DNA of 64,000 nt, taken from NCBI GenBank assembly GCA_024305745.1, contig JAHRBS010000014.1, positions 379,501-443,500 on the forward strand. The letters run 5' to 3'. Position 1 is the first letter of the stretch, and each line of letters opens with the position of its first letter. This stretch comes from Polyporus tsugae. Its lineage: Eukaryota; Basidiomycota; Agaricomycetes; Polyporales; Polyporaceae. Made by a program: the position numbers and the translations under genes. This document shows, in pieces, positions 33,899 to 47,100 of the stretch. The notes under the pieces were generated by a model, which saw only the letters and a program-made list of their open reading frames with translations, ran no database searches and was not told the DNA's origin.

Positions 33899-36122
33899 TC
33901 ATTCACACTCTTGCAGGCCGTTGTGAATGAGCTGGGCAGTCAAATCTGAACGCGGTTTGAATAGGCATCGGAAGGGCTTCGGGTACCTGGTCGACGTCTT
34001 AACCTCGTCATGCCGAGACGAAAATACGACAAACACTCACGTAACGAGACCGCTTATATACTCGCCACTGGGTTCGATGACGTTCCCGTTCACGTCGCGA
34101 GGTTTTTCAAGGTCAAAGATGGACAGCACCGATGCGATACCGATCCAGATCGAAGTCGCCGCCAAATGGCGTCCGGGGCATATCCTCCTGCCGAACCCGA
34201 ATGCTGAGAGCTCCGCATCGCGCATGTCGGACCGCAGGCTGCCGTCATCGTTGAGCCAGCGTTCCGGGACGAATGTCTCAGGATCCGGGAACACCCTCTC
34301 ATCGTGCAGGATCGCCCTGCAGACGGACGGTCAATGTGGAAGGCACGATTGGAAAGGCGATGTCACTCACCAGGCGTTCCCCACGACAATCGAGCCGCAA
34401 GGCAGGTGATAGCCATTGTATACGTCATCGGAAGTCAGTCGATGAGGGACAGCTGCCAGATCGTCTATGTTGAGTATCAATTACCGATGAATGGCGAAGT
34501 ATCTCACGAACCTAGCGGGGTGACTGGACGCCATCTGTAGAAGTGAGAAAGGATGAGCTTCTAGTCTGAGAAGATGCCCGCTACTGCACACTGACCTGAG
34601 AACTTCTTTGACGAGCGCGGCCACATAGGGCAAACTGGGCTCGTCCGAGAATTCGGGAAGACGGTCTCGACCGATGACACGGTCTACCTCAGCTTGCGCC
34701 TTACGTTGAATGTCAGGGTACAGCAGCATGGCCAGGATAAAGGAGCCGAGAGCGGATACAGTCTTGGCGAAAGAAGTCAGTACATTCACATGGTCAATAA
34801 CGAAGGTATCAGACCGTATCAGAGCCCCCTAAAATGGATCCAGAGTTAGAATTCAGTCCTCGAAGGACGCCCAAATTAGACACGTACCTGTATAGGCCGC
34901 AGCGGCCACACCACTGAACACGGTCTCCTTGTGTTTCTTGTCCTCGTCTTCGTCCAGGTCGTTCAGCAAGGAAAGGATCATAGACGGATGAGCTTTGCCC
35001 TCAGCCTGCATGCCGATCGCCAGTATCAAGGGTCACAACCAGCGTGCTCGAGTCAAATTAAACTCACCATGGCCTTTGTCACAGCTTCAAATGGGCGCTC
35101 GACCATGGCATCGGTGGCCTTCTTCCACTCCGCAGCTTGACGCTTGAACGTTGCTCCAGGGAACCAGGAAGGGACATGCTTCACTGCGAGGCGAACGTCG
35201 GTTCTTTGATCGGCAGAATAAAGAAGGCACTCACGTATGGGAATGTAGTCCACGATATACGCGCCTGCATTTCCGGCCATTGACATGGCGTGCAGGGCGG
35301 TTTCTGCGGTGGCTATATACGGGTCGTTCTTCGGCTGAACATCGATGCCATACGCGACACCCAAGATGAGAGATCCTGCCATGCTATTCACCGGGCATCA
35401 AACATCTCGGCAACCTACAGAACGAAAGGGGAAGACGCACTGCCTCAGATGGGTCATGAAGTCGTCGGGCGATTCGAGAAGACGTCGGAGGAGTTCCCTC
35501 GCAACCTTTAGTTCCCTGGGGCGATAGGCCACGGCTGCGTTCGGATGGAAGAACTGATGGAAGACACGACGACGCTCCCGCCAATCGTCTCCATAGCCCA
35601 TGAAGACGAAGTGCCAGTTGCACCCGACCCTATGATGCCCGTGAGTAACGAAGTCGCGAGAAGGCGAGGGTAACGTACAACTCATTGAGCATGGGCAAAC
35701 GAACCCTGCCCAGCAACGTGATGAGTGTTGTCTCACTTCTCAGGCACCGTCTCAGTGCGAAACATGCGCACCTGTCAGAGTAGAGCGACGATTTTTTCTC
35801 AAACAACTCGTGTGCTGCTTGAGCAGAATTGACGACGATGACCGGAGTCCCTGCAAGATTGAGGTAGATAACATCGGAGCCTGTGGGTTGGTAGCGACGT
35901 CAATGACGCAGATCCCAAAATGGAAGCGACGGGATACGCACGCAACTCCCGACCCCAACGGTCGTAGGCTAGCCACTCGAATTCCTTTGGGACGTCGAAT
36001 ATGTTGCCCACAATCGGAAGCCCCTTGGGACCGGGGGGGAGCGACTTCCTCCTCTGCCGAAGCACGACACCTACGGCGAGTGCGGCGACAATGAATAGAG
36101 CGAAGACGGTAGGATCAAACAT
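33899..36122 (-). CDS. Cytochrome P450 monooxygenase
   Basis: A multi-exon gene read from ATG at 36122 to TGA at 33899. A membrane anchor (TVFALFIVAALAVGVVL) is followed by the proline hinge RRKSLPPGPKGLPIVGN. The I-helix reads AAAAYTGGSDTT after splicing, with GGGGCTCTGATACG as a 14-nt exon; the ExxR motif is KEVLRWRP; PERW-type FVPERWL; and the haem loop is FGFGRRICPGRHLA, so the Cys ligand is present. The last exon adds YPKPFRCLFKPRSDL. All these features fit class II ER-bound fungal P450s of the large basidiomycete CYP5144/CYP5150-like group, though I cannot fix the family number by eye. The substrate is unknown. Neighbours are housekeeping genes, so no cluster is implied. Confidence 0.9.
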
Positions 36123-36782
36123 AGGGAGTGAAGGCGGTGTGACCGGGGAGAACTGGGCAGCCCAACTTTAGCCCAGGTGTATTTATCCGAATCGTGCTGC
36201 CACAATTTGTTCCCCGTGGACTCCGTCATAAGTTCACGACGCTCGGCAGCCCTGGGCGACGCATTGCGCACTGGAAGGAACGTGGTTTAGCCGAGGGATA
36301 TTACGGCAAAACAGGATTGACCTACCCATACTGCCCAAGGAACTTCCTGCATATGGTCACCATGGTCCGGCGTCGAACACGGGCCCTCGCCCGCAATACG
36401 GTTTCGGTAAAACGCGTGCACACTGCTTCGTGTAATTGCCGTTCAAGCTTTGCCTTTGCTGTCAGCGCCAGATCTCGCTCTGGTCGTCTGTTGCCAACCT
36501 TGTGGCGACCTCGCTCGGAGATCCCCAGGGTGCCTTCTTCGGGAAGCATGCCACGGCGACTCCATTCCGAACTCACGAACTCGCGTTCCCAGGCCCCCCC
36601 CAGCTCATATTGCAAGACGAAAAGCGGCAGACAAGTGACCATCAGGGCCCGGATCGGCTGTCGAGCCAGCCCCGCGTCCTGGCTCAGGGTTCGTCTCAAT
36701 GTGAACGCGCATATGAACGGCACGAGTATGAAGGTGTGTGTAACTATTTCACGCACTAGGCAATCAATATGCTACGTCGACC
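36123..36782. other. Spacer between P450 and DIS3; unassigned ORFs
   Basis: Both strands carry open frames here (36194..36823 + and 36322..36756 -), rich in Arg and Ser and without recognisable motifs. They look like chance frames in GC-rich DNA. The P450 promoter must lie here. Confidence 0.35.
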
Positions 36783-39700
36783 TCACAAGCTGCGCGAGTC
36801 GATTGGCTGTGATAGAGCCATGACGACCCGCCCCCGCTGGGTGTTCTTGTCTTGCCCGACCTCGACCAGGACCTTCACCTTGTCGAACACCGCAATCGTC
36901 ACCTCCTGCGCGCCCGCGGGGACGGTTACTGTGTAGTTGTCGGCATCAAACTGGATCTCGCGCTTGAACGTCACGAGGCCTTCGATTCCCAACCTGAAAT
37001 GCAAGGTTTCGATTTGCTTCCCGCCCCACAACCGCACCCTCGGTCGGACCACGTACCTGGAAACGAAGACGCCGAGCCCATTTCTGAACGTCCGAATCAC
37101 AAATGCGTCCTCGATTACCGTTTCCTTCGCGCTCCGGGCTTTGAGGGCGAGGCCGACGTAAAACTCAACGCTCGCCCGGCCCGCCATCTGGGCCATTCGA
37201 TGGCGCTTGTTGACGACGTCGAGGATGCGTTCGACGTGGGACTTCGAATGCAGGCTGGCATGGAGAGGTGCGTGCCCTATTGCGGCCGCAAGCTGGCGAT
37301 GGGCCAAGACGTCTGCGTCCGATGGGAGAACGTTCGTGAGATAACGAAGCGACAAGTCCAGAAGTCAATCGTACCCGCATAACGTCTGATCGGGCTCGTG
37401 AAGTGGGTGTAAATGGGGCTTGCCAGACCATAATGGCCAAAGGTGTCCCGAGCCACGCTGCCGGAGCAGAAGTACTCCGCCGACAGCATGCATCGTGTGG
37501 CCATGATGCGCACAAGCGTGTTGAAGGCCGGCTCGTTGGGATCCTGGAAAAAAATTGATTTGAGGGCGGAGAAACTGCACGCTATCTGACATGCGTACCA
37601 CACACTTGTCGAGGGACGTGGCGAGCGCGCCCGAGCTCGAGACGTCAAGTGTCATCCCCCTCCGTTTCTTGAGAATATCTTGCAGCTTCTCGAAGTTCGT
37701 CCGAGGGGGCGGCAGGTGTCGCCTACCGGCAAATTGTTAGCAGAGGGTCACACCGTTCGGCTAGACGAGTCATGCACGAACCTGAGCACCGCGGTCTGTG
37801 GGAACGTGTCTTGAATTTTCTGCGCGACGCTAATGTTGGCGAGCAGCATGAACTCTTCCACCAGGCTGTTGGTCTCGCGGAGCTCCTTCTGTTCTACGTC
37901 AATGGGGTCAGAAGATTCAGAGCTGTCCAGATGGATTTTGACTTCAGGCGAAGCAAGGTTAAGTGCGCCCGCTGCTATCCTCCCGTCCTTCAGCTTCTTC
38001 GCCAGGTGATTGAGCAGCCGGATGCTCTCCGTAAGTTCGTCCGAAAGCCTCCTACGGGCATGATGAGTCAATGACGAAAACTGTTCCCACGCGCACATGG
38101 CACAGACGTACGGGTCGTCCTTGCGGATCTGTGCTTCTTCGTACGTAAAAGCCGACTTGGAGGCAATCACGGATTTTTTAAAACGCACGTCGACGATCTG
38201 GGCCTCGGGTGATAATTCCTGGACGGTGATTTGAACAGTGCCATGCAACGTGAGATGATCGCGACGGACGCACCCAGATGACCGAGAACGCAAGCCGCTC
38301 TACATGAGGACGGAGCGAGCACAGATTCGTCCCAAGGAGAGCGGGCAACATGTCAATCCGCTTGTCAACGAGGTACACCGTCGTCCCACGCGCGGCGGCC
38401 TCGCTGTCCATTGGAGTGTCAGGATAGACAAAGTGAGACACATCGGCAATATCTGTCACTCGGATCAGCATCCGGAAGCTTTGCATGTGAATGGGACGGA
38501 CTTACGGACGCCAGCTTCGATATTCCCATTTGGGAGACGGCGTGCATGGAGTGCATCGTCGATGTCTTGGCATCCTAAACCATAAACCAACCTTAAATAC
38601 TTCCAGATCTGACCACGGGTCGAACGGCGCACCTGGGGGATCAATAGAGCAGATAATGAGGTCCCGTAAGTCCTCCCTGTCCTTCCAATTCCGGTCGGCC
38701 AAGTTCTTTGGGGGTACGACCCAATTGTCACCCTCGACCGGGAGGCAGTCGAGAATGGCCTTCCCGAATGGTCTGTAGGGCACATCAAATTCCAGAAGAA
38801 GTGACTCCTGCTCCGCTTCCTTGCTTTGCACCTTGCCGAGAGCACGAACGAAGTGCCCCTCGGGATAGCGAGATGTTCGTTCCCATCGATCGATTGTGAC
38901 CAGGATCTTCTGTCCCACAAGCGCCGGGGCCTGGCGAGTCCGTAGCCGGATCCGCGGTAGCAATCGGGAGACAGGCGTAGCGAAGACCGTTTGCTGAGAG
39001 AGCGACGTTGGATTTGTCGAGGTTAGGGATGTGCTATCGATGTGACACACATACCTGTAATGACGTAAAATGGGTATTAGCGACATGGTGGACAAAACAT
39101 CAATTTCACGTACGACCGCCAGTTACGCTTGATGATGCCGACGACACGCCCTGTGGGTTGCTTGCTGGAAACCGTCGGCTTTACCGATTCGGCCTGTAGC
39201 GTTTTCCGCTCAGTAACAACCTCCTCTTCATCAGCTTCCTCATCCGAATCATGCGCGTCATCGTTCTTCAGAGCGGCTATTGATAGGATGTCTAAGTATG
39301 TCGCTTATCACAGGATATGGTGGAAAGAGTACCTTCTTGGTCCACCACTTCGTCCAGTGGAGCTTTCCAGTCCTTCTCGTCGAAAACCTCAACGGCGACA
39401 ACGTCCCCTTGGACAGCACGGTTCATGTGCTCACGACCCACAAGAAGCACGGGTTTCTCGAAACCGGCGACGGGTACGCTTCCCTGGAGGCATTATCAGT
39501 CGCCGGCTCAGCGATCGGGGAAAATGCGGCTACTTCGAGATAATTGTATTGATTAGCGTTGAAATGGCCTTGATGCAGCTGGCCTGACTTTACGCCAGCC
39601 AGAAGAGTGGCCATGGGGAGGTACTACGACAGGAACATCTTTGAGCCAAACGGACACATGATGCAAGTGTGGAGCACATACGTCTGGATATAGTACCTGT

Positions 39701-40779
39701 CGTGCGGCGACAGCCGGCGTAGGCTCGAGGCTATCGGATCCTACGGCCGCAAGGAGATCCAGCAATTCATTCGAGTCTTTCAGACCCTCGACATATCTGC
39801 GCACTAGACGTCGGATGTAGTGCGTTGCTCGGGACGACGGAAATACGCGTGAGACGTACCAGATACACAGGAGAGACCTTCCTTCTCGGCCTTTTGGCGA
39901 TTCGCGACATCATCTGTCAAAAGGACGACAGGCGGTAGGGACGGCCTCGATTGGCCCCGAACTGGCGGGCGGGCGAGGGTTAGGTGATTATTGTACCAGG
40001 AAGTAGCCTTTCTAATGCCTGAAGGGAACGTCGCTTAGTTCAGCACGAGTAAATTTCCGGGAACCAATGTACCTCTATCGTTGCGGTCGTTCGGCGACTC
40101 GCCCTCTTCGCGTACTATAGCGGTTTCCCTGGAGTGCGACTATCGGTATCTTTGGTCACAGCCGTTCTCCAAGCGGCACTCACGAGCGGTACTCGTTGTA
40201 GAAAATCCAGATATTCTTGTCGTCCGCTTTCACTAGAGCCTTCAGGCGATTGTAAAGTGGCAGGGAGCGGTGCCGAACCTCTTCCATGACAGTCTGAAGG
40301 AGTATCATCGGGGGACTGAATTTAGACGATTCCATTAAGTCCATCTGAATACACGACATATGAGTTATCGGGGAGAAGGTTGAAGGAAAGCAGGAACGCC
40401 GTTACCCAGCGAGGGGGCTGGGTCGATATAATAATATTAAATGAAAGCTGAGGAAGACAGACCTGGGATAGAAATATGTTGGTGTCCGGCAACACGAAAT
40501 GCCCGGTAGGAAATGAAGGGTGGTCCAGTGATCCCGAAGAAGGCAAGACGGCGTCTTGAGTCGCACAGAGGCTGCAGCTGTGTATCCCACATGCAACATC
40601 GTCACGGAGATACCGTTCGCGAAGAACTAGCAAGATCACATTGGTTACGGAAATGAACCCGAAGCGATAGTCGGGGACGTACCCTTGATGACCTTCCCTC
40701 TCGCCGTTTTCTTGAAGAATTTGCGCTGAGTGACAACCGCCTCCGTCCGGGGCCGCTTGCGAATTGAAATTTCGGGCAT
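36783..40779 (-). CDS. DIS3: Exosome ribonuclease DIS3/Rrp44
   Basis: A multi-exon gene of about 4 kb. It starts [16 protein letters not shown]. Then comes the Cys motif (CGIHSCSLC) of the CR3 region, the PIN endonuclease domain ([53 protein letters not shown]), cold-shock domains, and the RNB exonuclease centre: after splicing, [19 protein letters not shown] with its Asp residues intact, then [36 protein letters not shown] [12 protein letters not shown] and the S1 domain ([19 protein letters not shown]). DIS3 is the active nuclease of the RNA exosome in nucleus and cytoplasm. Both the PIN and RNB sites look functional. The N-terminal and RNB joins were checked; those in the cold-shock part were not worked through one by one. 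Confidence 0.92.
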
Positions 40780-41413
40780 TCAGGCCAACGTGTAAAGTTA
40801 CACAGTGGTACGAGCAGATCCTTTAGAAAACAAGCTGAAGAGAGGGTGCGATTGTGCAGGTCGAGGACAAGAGCATCCGGCCCGGCGCGATGGGCCCTTG
40901 GCCCGAGCGGAAACTGAAATGTCTGTTTTCGGAGATCAAAAAGGCACTCATCCCCAGAAAACGTACCACGGCGAACGGACGGGATCAAGGATCTCGCCGA
41001 GAACCAACAAGTCCACGACTATCTGCAGGCAAGAGCCTTGGGCACTCTGTAAGTAGCTACTTAGGAGGACCATCCTGGCATACCGGTCCCTCGTTTTGAG
41101 TCTGAGCCTTAACTTTCTATTAGATCTGCTGTAATCGGAGTGTATCACTGTCTTTGAATTCGTGTTGATGTAAACATGACCATCGGCGCACGGGGATAGT
41201 ACTTAACGTTTAACCTTGAAGCTTGAAGTTCGAACTCCCTGAGGCTCCTCCGAGCTGTAGCATGTATCACTGACAGTTAACACGCCTCCATGGATGCCCC
41301 CTTCTCGACCTTGACAGCGACGACGACGGCTAGTATGATCAGCACCTAACTAGGCCTGGCCTTCTGGAGAGTACGGCAGGCTCACGCACGTTCGCATCGT
41401 CGTAACTATATGA
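40780..41413. other. Divergent promoter region of DIS3 and the phosphatase
   Basis: About 0.6 kb without a supported gene; one ORF at 40805..41056 (+) has no motif. Confidence 0.4.
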
Positions 41414-43517
41414 ATGTCTAGATCACCAGTCCCCTGGTTGCTCTCTGCCTTGTTGACCATGAAGGGCTACGTGGCATGGTTCCTGCGCATTCCCGTTCTA
41501 TGTTTCCTCGCGGGACTCGCATCCAGCCAGTCTGGCACCCTATCATCCCCGGACGGTGTCTATAACTCGTCAATAACCCCCGCCAATCTGCCATGGGATA
41601 CGTACAACTATTGCAATGCGCCACACGTCAATGGAAGGCATTACTCCAAGCCAGCTAACGGGTCGCATACGAAGTTGGTCTATATGAACGCTGTTATTCG
41701 CCACCACAAGGTATGTCAACGGAGATAGACCCGGAGGTTCAAAGAATGACCAAAATGCCGTTGATAACGCAGCGAACTCCGGACAATCTCTATCCGCAGG
41801 AGAACGAGCTGAACGCCATCCTCTGGAACTGCGCAGACTTTCCTCAATTCAACTATGGAGCAGGAAGTCCCTCAGCGCAGATTTTTCACAAGACTGACGT
41901 TCCTTCCTGGCACCCGTTCCTCTCGCTCTTTTGGAACGGCACCTGCGACGAGGGCCAACTGACGCACGAGGGTCTCGTTGATTCCATGGGGCACGGAAAG
42001 GTACCGTCTCCCAATCAACTTCGCTCATCCTTCTCCGGTCCGCATGCCGGAAGCTGATACCTACACCTATGCAGGACTTCTGGGCTGTATATGGCCGTGA
42101 ACTTGGATTCCTTGAATCCGTCAACGAGAAGGACATCTTCGTTCGGACCTCCGTTGAGACTAGGACAATGCAGGTTGCCGGGGGTTTCATCGCCGGCATG
42201 GACCCTGCATTCGTGTCAAAGGCGTTTCCGGTCACTACGCAACCTTCGCCGGTGAGTATGATGCTTCTCGAGCAAAGTTCCACAGCAGTGTTTTTGCATG
42301 CTGGTGTCGCCCAGCGCACTGCCTTTTAGCCCCTAAGTAGTTGCACAAAGGCACACATTGTGCCCGCTTCTTGTGCACACACACTGCACAGTAGAAGTGC
42401 AAATCGGAATCGGGGTGAAGCCTCGTGTGCAATGACTTCCAGGCCATCATAACGCCTGGAGTCGTCATCGGGTCAGAGAGGAGGTACTCTCACGTCCATC
42501 CCTCCGAACATGCGGCTATGCGCGCCGTACCTCCTTGTCCGTTCCATCTCCGTACTACCGCCGTTCGTCTTAGTTGAGGCTGACAGCGTCTTGCCTTCGT
42601 AGATCGACTCCATCCCGCCGAACTATCCATGTCCCAACGCGAACAACATCCGCAACGCGTACCAGTCTGTTCCCGCATGGACGGACCATCTCGAACAAAA
42701 TACGGACCTGAAGGCCCGGCTCGATGCCACGCTTGGCACAGCCGGGCTTGCCGACTGGGCTTCCTGGTGTGAGTTTTGCCGTTAGATCTTCTCGACTACC
42801 GGAACCGCCGTGCCCTGAGAGCCCGGTCTGAGGACTCACCGTCGCCCACAGATGATCACTTCTTCGACACCTTCACCTCGCGGACGTGCCATGACCATCC
42901 TCTCCCATGCAACTCTACCGGCGGCTGCGTCTCCGAAGCGGACGCCGCCAAGGTGTTCGCCATCGGCGACTTTGAATACAAGTGCGTCAATATCCTCCGT
43001 CCTCGATGACGTACCACTGGGGTGCTCACAGAAGCTTCTTCCTCTTTTCGTGGCCGCGAACGACGTCGACAGCTATATCTGGAACGCTGCGGAGAACGCG
43101 ACGGCGTACAACCAGCTGACCATAGGGGTGTTCCTGCAGGAGCTCGCGCAGAACTTCCGGCTGTTCAGGGACGGCGGCGAGCGGTTCAAGCTGCGGTTCT
43201 ATGTCGGCCATGACGGGACGATGGTCCGACTTGCTTCTGCGCTTGGGTTCGGGAAGCTCGCGCCGCTCCGGTGGCCCGCCCTTGGATCCGAAATTGTCAT
43301 GGAGGTCGGTTGGTTCTCGTTGTCTCTCTTCGTGGTGACGTACTGATGGCGGGCATCGTGGTAGGTCTGGCAGACGAATGAGAAGGAGCATTTTGTCCGG
43401 GTTTTCCACGAGGGGACGGTGGTGCCTGGGTTCGAGTGGGTCCCGCTGGATACGTTCATCAGCAGTCTGGAGGCTCAGATTCCGGAAAACATCTTTGGGG
43501 CATGTAATGGTTCTTGA
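41414..43517 (+). CDS. Secreted histidine acid phosphatase
   Basis: Seven exons (41414..41710, 41773..42000, 42075..42251, 42603..42768, 42852..42981, 43073..43304, 43365..43517) give 460 aa. A signal peptide ends near LAGLASSQSG; the Met at 41459 would give a more usual one, so the start may be there. The catalytic loop, rebuilt across the first intron, is IRHHKRTPDN, and the proton-donor motif is YVGHDGTM. NGTC, NATA and NSTG are possible glycosylation sites. These enzymes form a phospho-His intermediate; relatives include phytases and acid phosphatases. The usual Gly of RHGxRxP is His here, seen directly. The third intron (351 nt) is long. Likely extracellular or vacuolar. Confidence 0.87.
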
Positions 43518-44199
43518 TACATCGTCAATGATTCCACCATGTTGGTGACGCGCAACCTCAGTGGGTACATAACTGACCAGTGTCTACGTCTCGCACCAAG
43601 ACGAGACGCTTGTCATAGATATGATTTTACAGTACACGTAGTAAGAGATCATCGAAGCTCGCCGAGGATGGAGGCGATCGTCAGAATCGCCGCCGGATTC
43701 GCCAATGACTGGGGGAAATCTGCATTTTAGTGCACGATCGACGTCTTAGTGTTGAACACCTTGGTTTTCGTGTGTCACAGCAACTTCCTGCTGCTCGAGG
43801 AACACTTCGTCGCCTGTGTCTCTCCACAACCTTTAGTTACTACATATAGGATGACCAGCCTCGAAGGCTGGGCCGAATGCCTTGGTTGACGACCAACTTC
43901 TCAGCGCAAAAACCTACCAGGGTCACCATCTGGCCACCCGACGAACGAAATTGGGAGAATTTATCATCTCCTATGAACAACCATTCAATGAAATGACCTG
44001 TACAGCGGCCGTAGAGGGTACTGGGGGATTTGAGTCTTGACACAATGATGGACTGACTCGTCCTCCGAGACGAAGTCCGAAGCGCCCATATTCGTCGACT
44101 CGGACCTCGGTGACGCACTGCACATTGGGACGTGCTCATCCTCATCCTTATCCTCACCCTCTTCCCCCCCTCCTGCTCCCCCGGCATTCGTTCAGGCTG
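43518..44199. other. Intergenic, no gene seen
   Basis: Between the phosphatase and EMC1; holds the EMC1 promoter. Short ORFs only. Confidence 0.4.
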
Positions 44200-47100
44200 A
44201 TGCGGCACATTTTCCTACTACTATGGCTCTGGACAACATGCGCGTACGCTCTACATTCCCATGAAGTCGGCGTAACGGACTGGCACAAACCTTTTGCTGG
44301 CGTACCCCTCGTTCAATCCGAGTCTACTGCCCCGGTCTTCCATAGGAGGAGGTTTCAGGACGGACAGACAAGCAGTGTGGTCTTGACGGCGACGTATAGC
44401 AACGTGCTCGCTGCGTTCCACTCTGCCAACGGGTCTATAGGTGAGTAACTCATCGTGTCGTGCTGCACACGGCTTAGGCTTCAACGCGATCAAGTATAGC
44501 ATGGCGGCATATTTTCGACGACGAAGACCATATCGTTGGATTCCGGAAAGACAATGACGGTGAGTCTGGAAACCATTGGCCGCGAAAGGATTCCCAACGC
44601 AAATCCCGTAACTCGAGATGAGGCCTCGGCATGTCATGATGGCCTCTGCATGTCATAATACATCGAGTCTATCCCCCGGGTGTAGAAACGTCCTAGCAGC
44701 GCGACGTCGAGGTGATGTTCACCCTACGAAGACGCGTATCTGCCTAGGCGTGTGCACCCGGACGGGTATACCCATGGCCACTCTTGACCTCACCCGCACC
44801 ATACCCGCGCACGAGGACAATGCTGAATAACCTGTGCCTGAGGATAAGTGGGATCATGCAATAATAAGTTGTATCCTACTTGACGGAATGTCTGTTGTGG
44901 GCTCATGCCCATGGTGTAGGTTCAGCCGGGTTTTCGGCGGGCTGTAAGAGAATTAGCAGTCAGCACCATCAATCGCACCCATGGTGCGACCTAGAACGGG
45001 TCGTCTGGTCGCGACAACCGCAGTTGTCGAAGCACCGTTTGGGAACCATATTGTTGCTGATGTGCGGTCCACGTCAACGCGGTCAGCCCTCGACGTACAC
45101 CGCAGGCATGACGAACGTGGAATCCACCAATCCACATAGCGTCCTCGGAGAGTAGATTTGCGAATTTTAGTGCCGAATTGCGGCCAAACAATAATTTGGT
45201 TATTCTTGATTACAGGGGTACTATCCCCGCTGTGCGCAATCCTCATTAACTAGTGTCTATGTGGAACATGTTGGGTCGAGCGAATAAATACTGACTTCTA
45301 CCCACAGTTGTCATCGCTCTTTCCGGGCCTGGGGGTGCCTACTTCCGCGCCTTCGATTCTAGTTCCGGTCACTTGCTCCTGGAGAAGAGGCTACACGATC
45401 CCGAAGCCGGTCGTTTGCAAGAGCCTGAGGCTCTGGGCACCGCCATTGGGTTTGGCAGCGAAGAAAACGGGAAAGACGTATACGTGCTAACTAATGGCCA
45501 CACGCTCCGTCGAATCGACCGTCACACCGGCGAGGTGAAATGGGGATGGACAGCGCCGGACCAAACGTAAGGGCTTCCGTTCATCACGGACGGCGATTAG
45601 GCTGATTCTGCTAAATGCAGTTCTCTTGTCGTCTATGCTAAAGTCTACGCGACATCTTCGACCGTGTATCTTCTCGGTCTCTCGAAATCCTTCTCATCGT
45701 ACACGTTGCATATTACGTCGCTCTCCACCGATACCGGAGATGCTATCCACTCAGGCGATATTCCTTCCAGCATCACAACTGGCTTATCGCAAGCATTCAT
45801 TCTGAGTGACCTGAAGGCGCCCCAAACCGCGCCTCAAGTCGTCTGGTTCGAGCAGGGCAAGATCAAGTCCCTCGAACTTACTCCGGAACTGAAGGCGAAG
45901 CCTGTGGCGGTCAAGGGTGCAGTCTACAAGAAGATCGAAGACGTCAAGCTTTCCGAACACGGCCAGTTCGTTGCCATCGCCGAGGACGGTTCTGGCCGGG
46001 TTATTAAACTCATACCAGAGGGTCTGAAGGTAATTTGGGAGTACTCCGATTCGGTGCGTCGCTTTCTTACCGCCGGCTGTCGATTGCCTCGAGTTCACCG
46101 CGTTCTATTAGTCCACGTCGCCCTCTCGCACCGACTCCATCTACTCTGGGGGCCTAGACGTCGATGGGAACCCATATATTGCGCGCGTGTTCTGGTCCCA
46201 CACACTGAAGGTGAGTTCTCTGCCGCATTTCGGGGGCGGCGTTATTGACTAGGGTTCAGACAATGTCCGCGCACGTCCTCGCGCCCCACCTCGCGGATGA
46301 GAAGGGTCTCGTTACGGGCTATACGTTCCCGTTCAAGACAGGAGAGCACGGCATCGTCAAACACGTACGAGGGTGCTCCCCTGCTTCCACTGGTACATTC
46401 TGACGGTTCGAATAGGTTGCACTCGAAGCTGTCAACCCAGAGCATTATAGAGTGCTCGCCAGGCTCGTTGTGACCACCACCACTGGCGCCGTCCAGATGT
46501 GGCAACAGGACCAGTTGCAGTGGTCCCGCGAAGAAGGGCTGGCCGACATCAGTGTCGCCGAGCTCGTCGAGCTCCCGGAAAGGAAGACTGCCTTCCAGGG
46601 CGAGAGCGAGCAAGACACATTTGGAGCGCGTGTTGTGCGGCAGCTTCTGGACGCCCAGGTACGTACACTGTGCGGGATCCCCCTCGGATTCGCCAGGCTG
46701 AAATTGGGTTTCGTTTGCACAGGACTTCCCGCAATATGCCGTGAACTTTGTGCGCCGCTTCGTCACGGGCTCGTACGCTTCCGTCAGCACGTCCATCGCC
46801 CCGCCCGCGAACACGAGCGAGCCCCTTGCTCGCGACGAGTTCGGCTTCAGGAAGGTCATCGTCGCGGCGACGCCGTATGGCAAAATATACGGCATCGACT
46901 CGGCCAACGGCGAGGTGCTGTGGAGCCGTGTCTTTGGCCTTGGCTGGGCGGCGAAGGTTGGTGGCCAGATTATTCCTGCGAAGATGTTCGTTACGCGGAC
47001 CGTGACCGACGGGGAGTCGCCGCAAGTCGTGCTGGTGACGCAGAGGAAGGCGAGCAACGTAAGGCACAACCTTTTACCGCTTGAAAGTCATCGTCTTACG

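Noticed and set aside
36194..36823. 209-codon plus-strand ORF between P450 and DIS3
   Set aside because: Arg/Ser-rich, no motif, and it overlaps the 3' end of DIS3 on the other strand.
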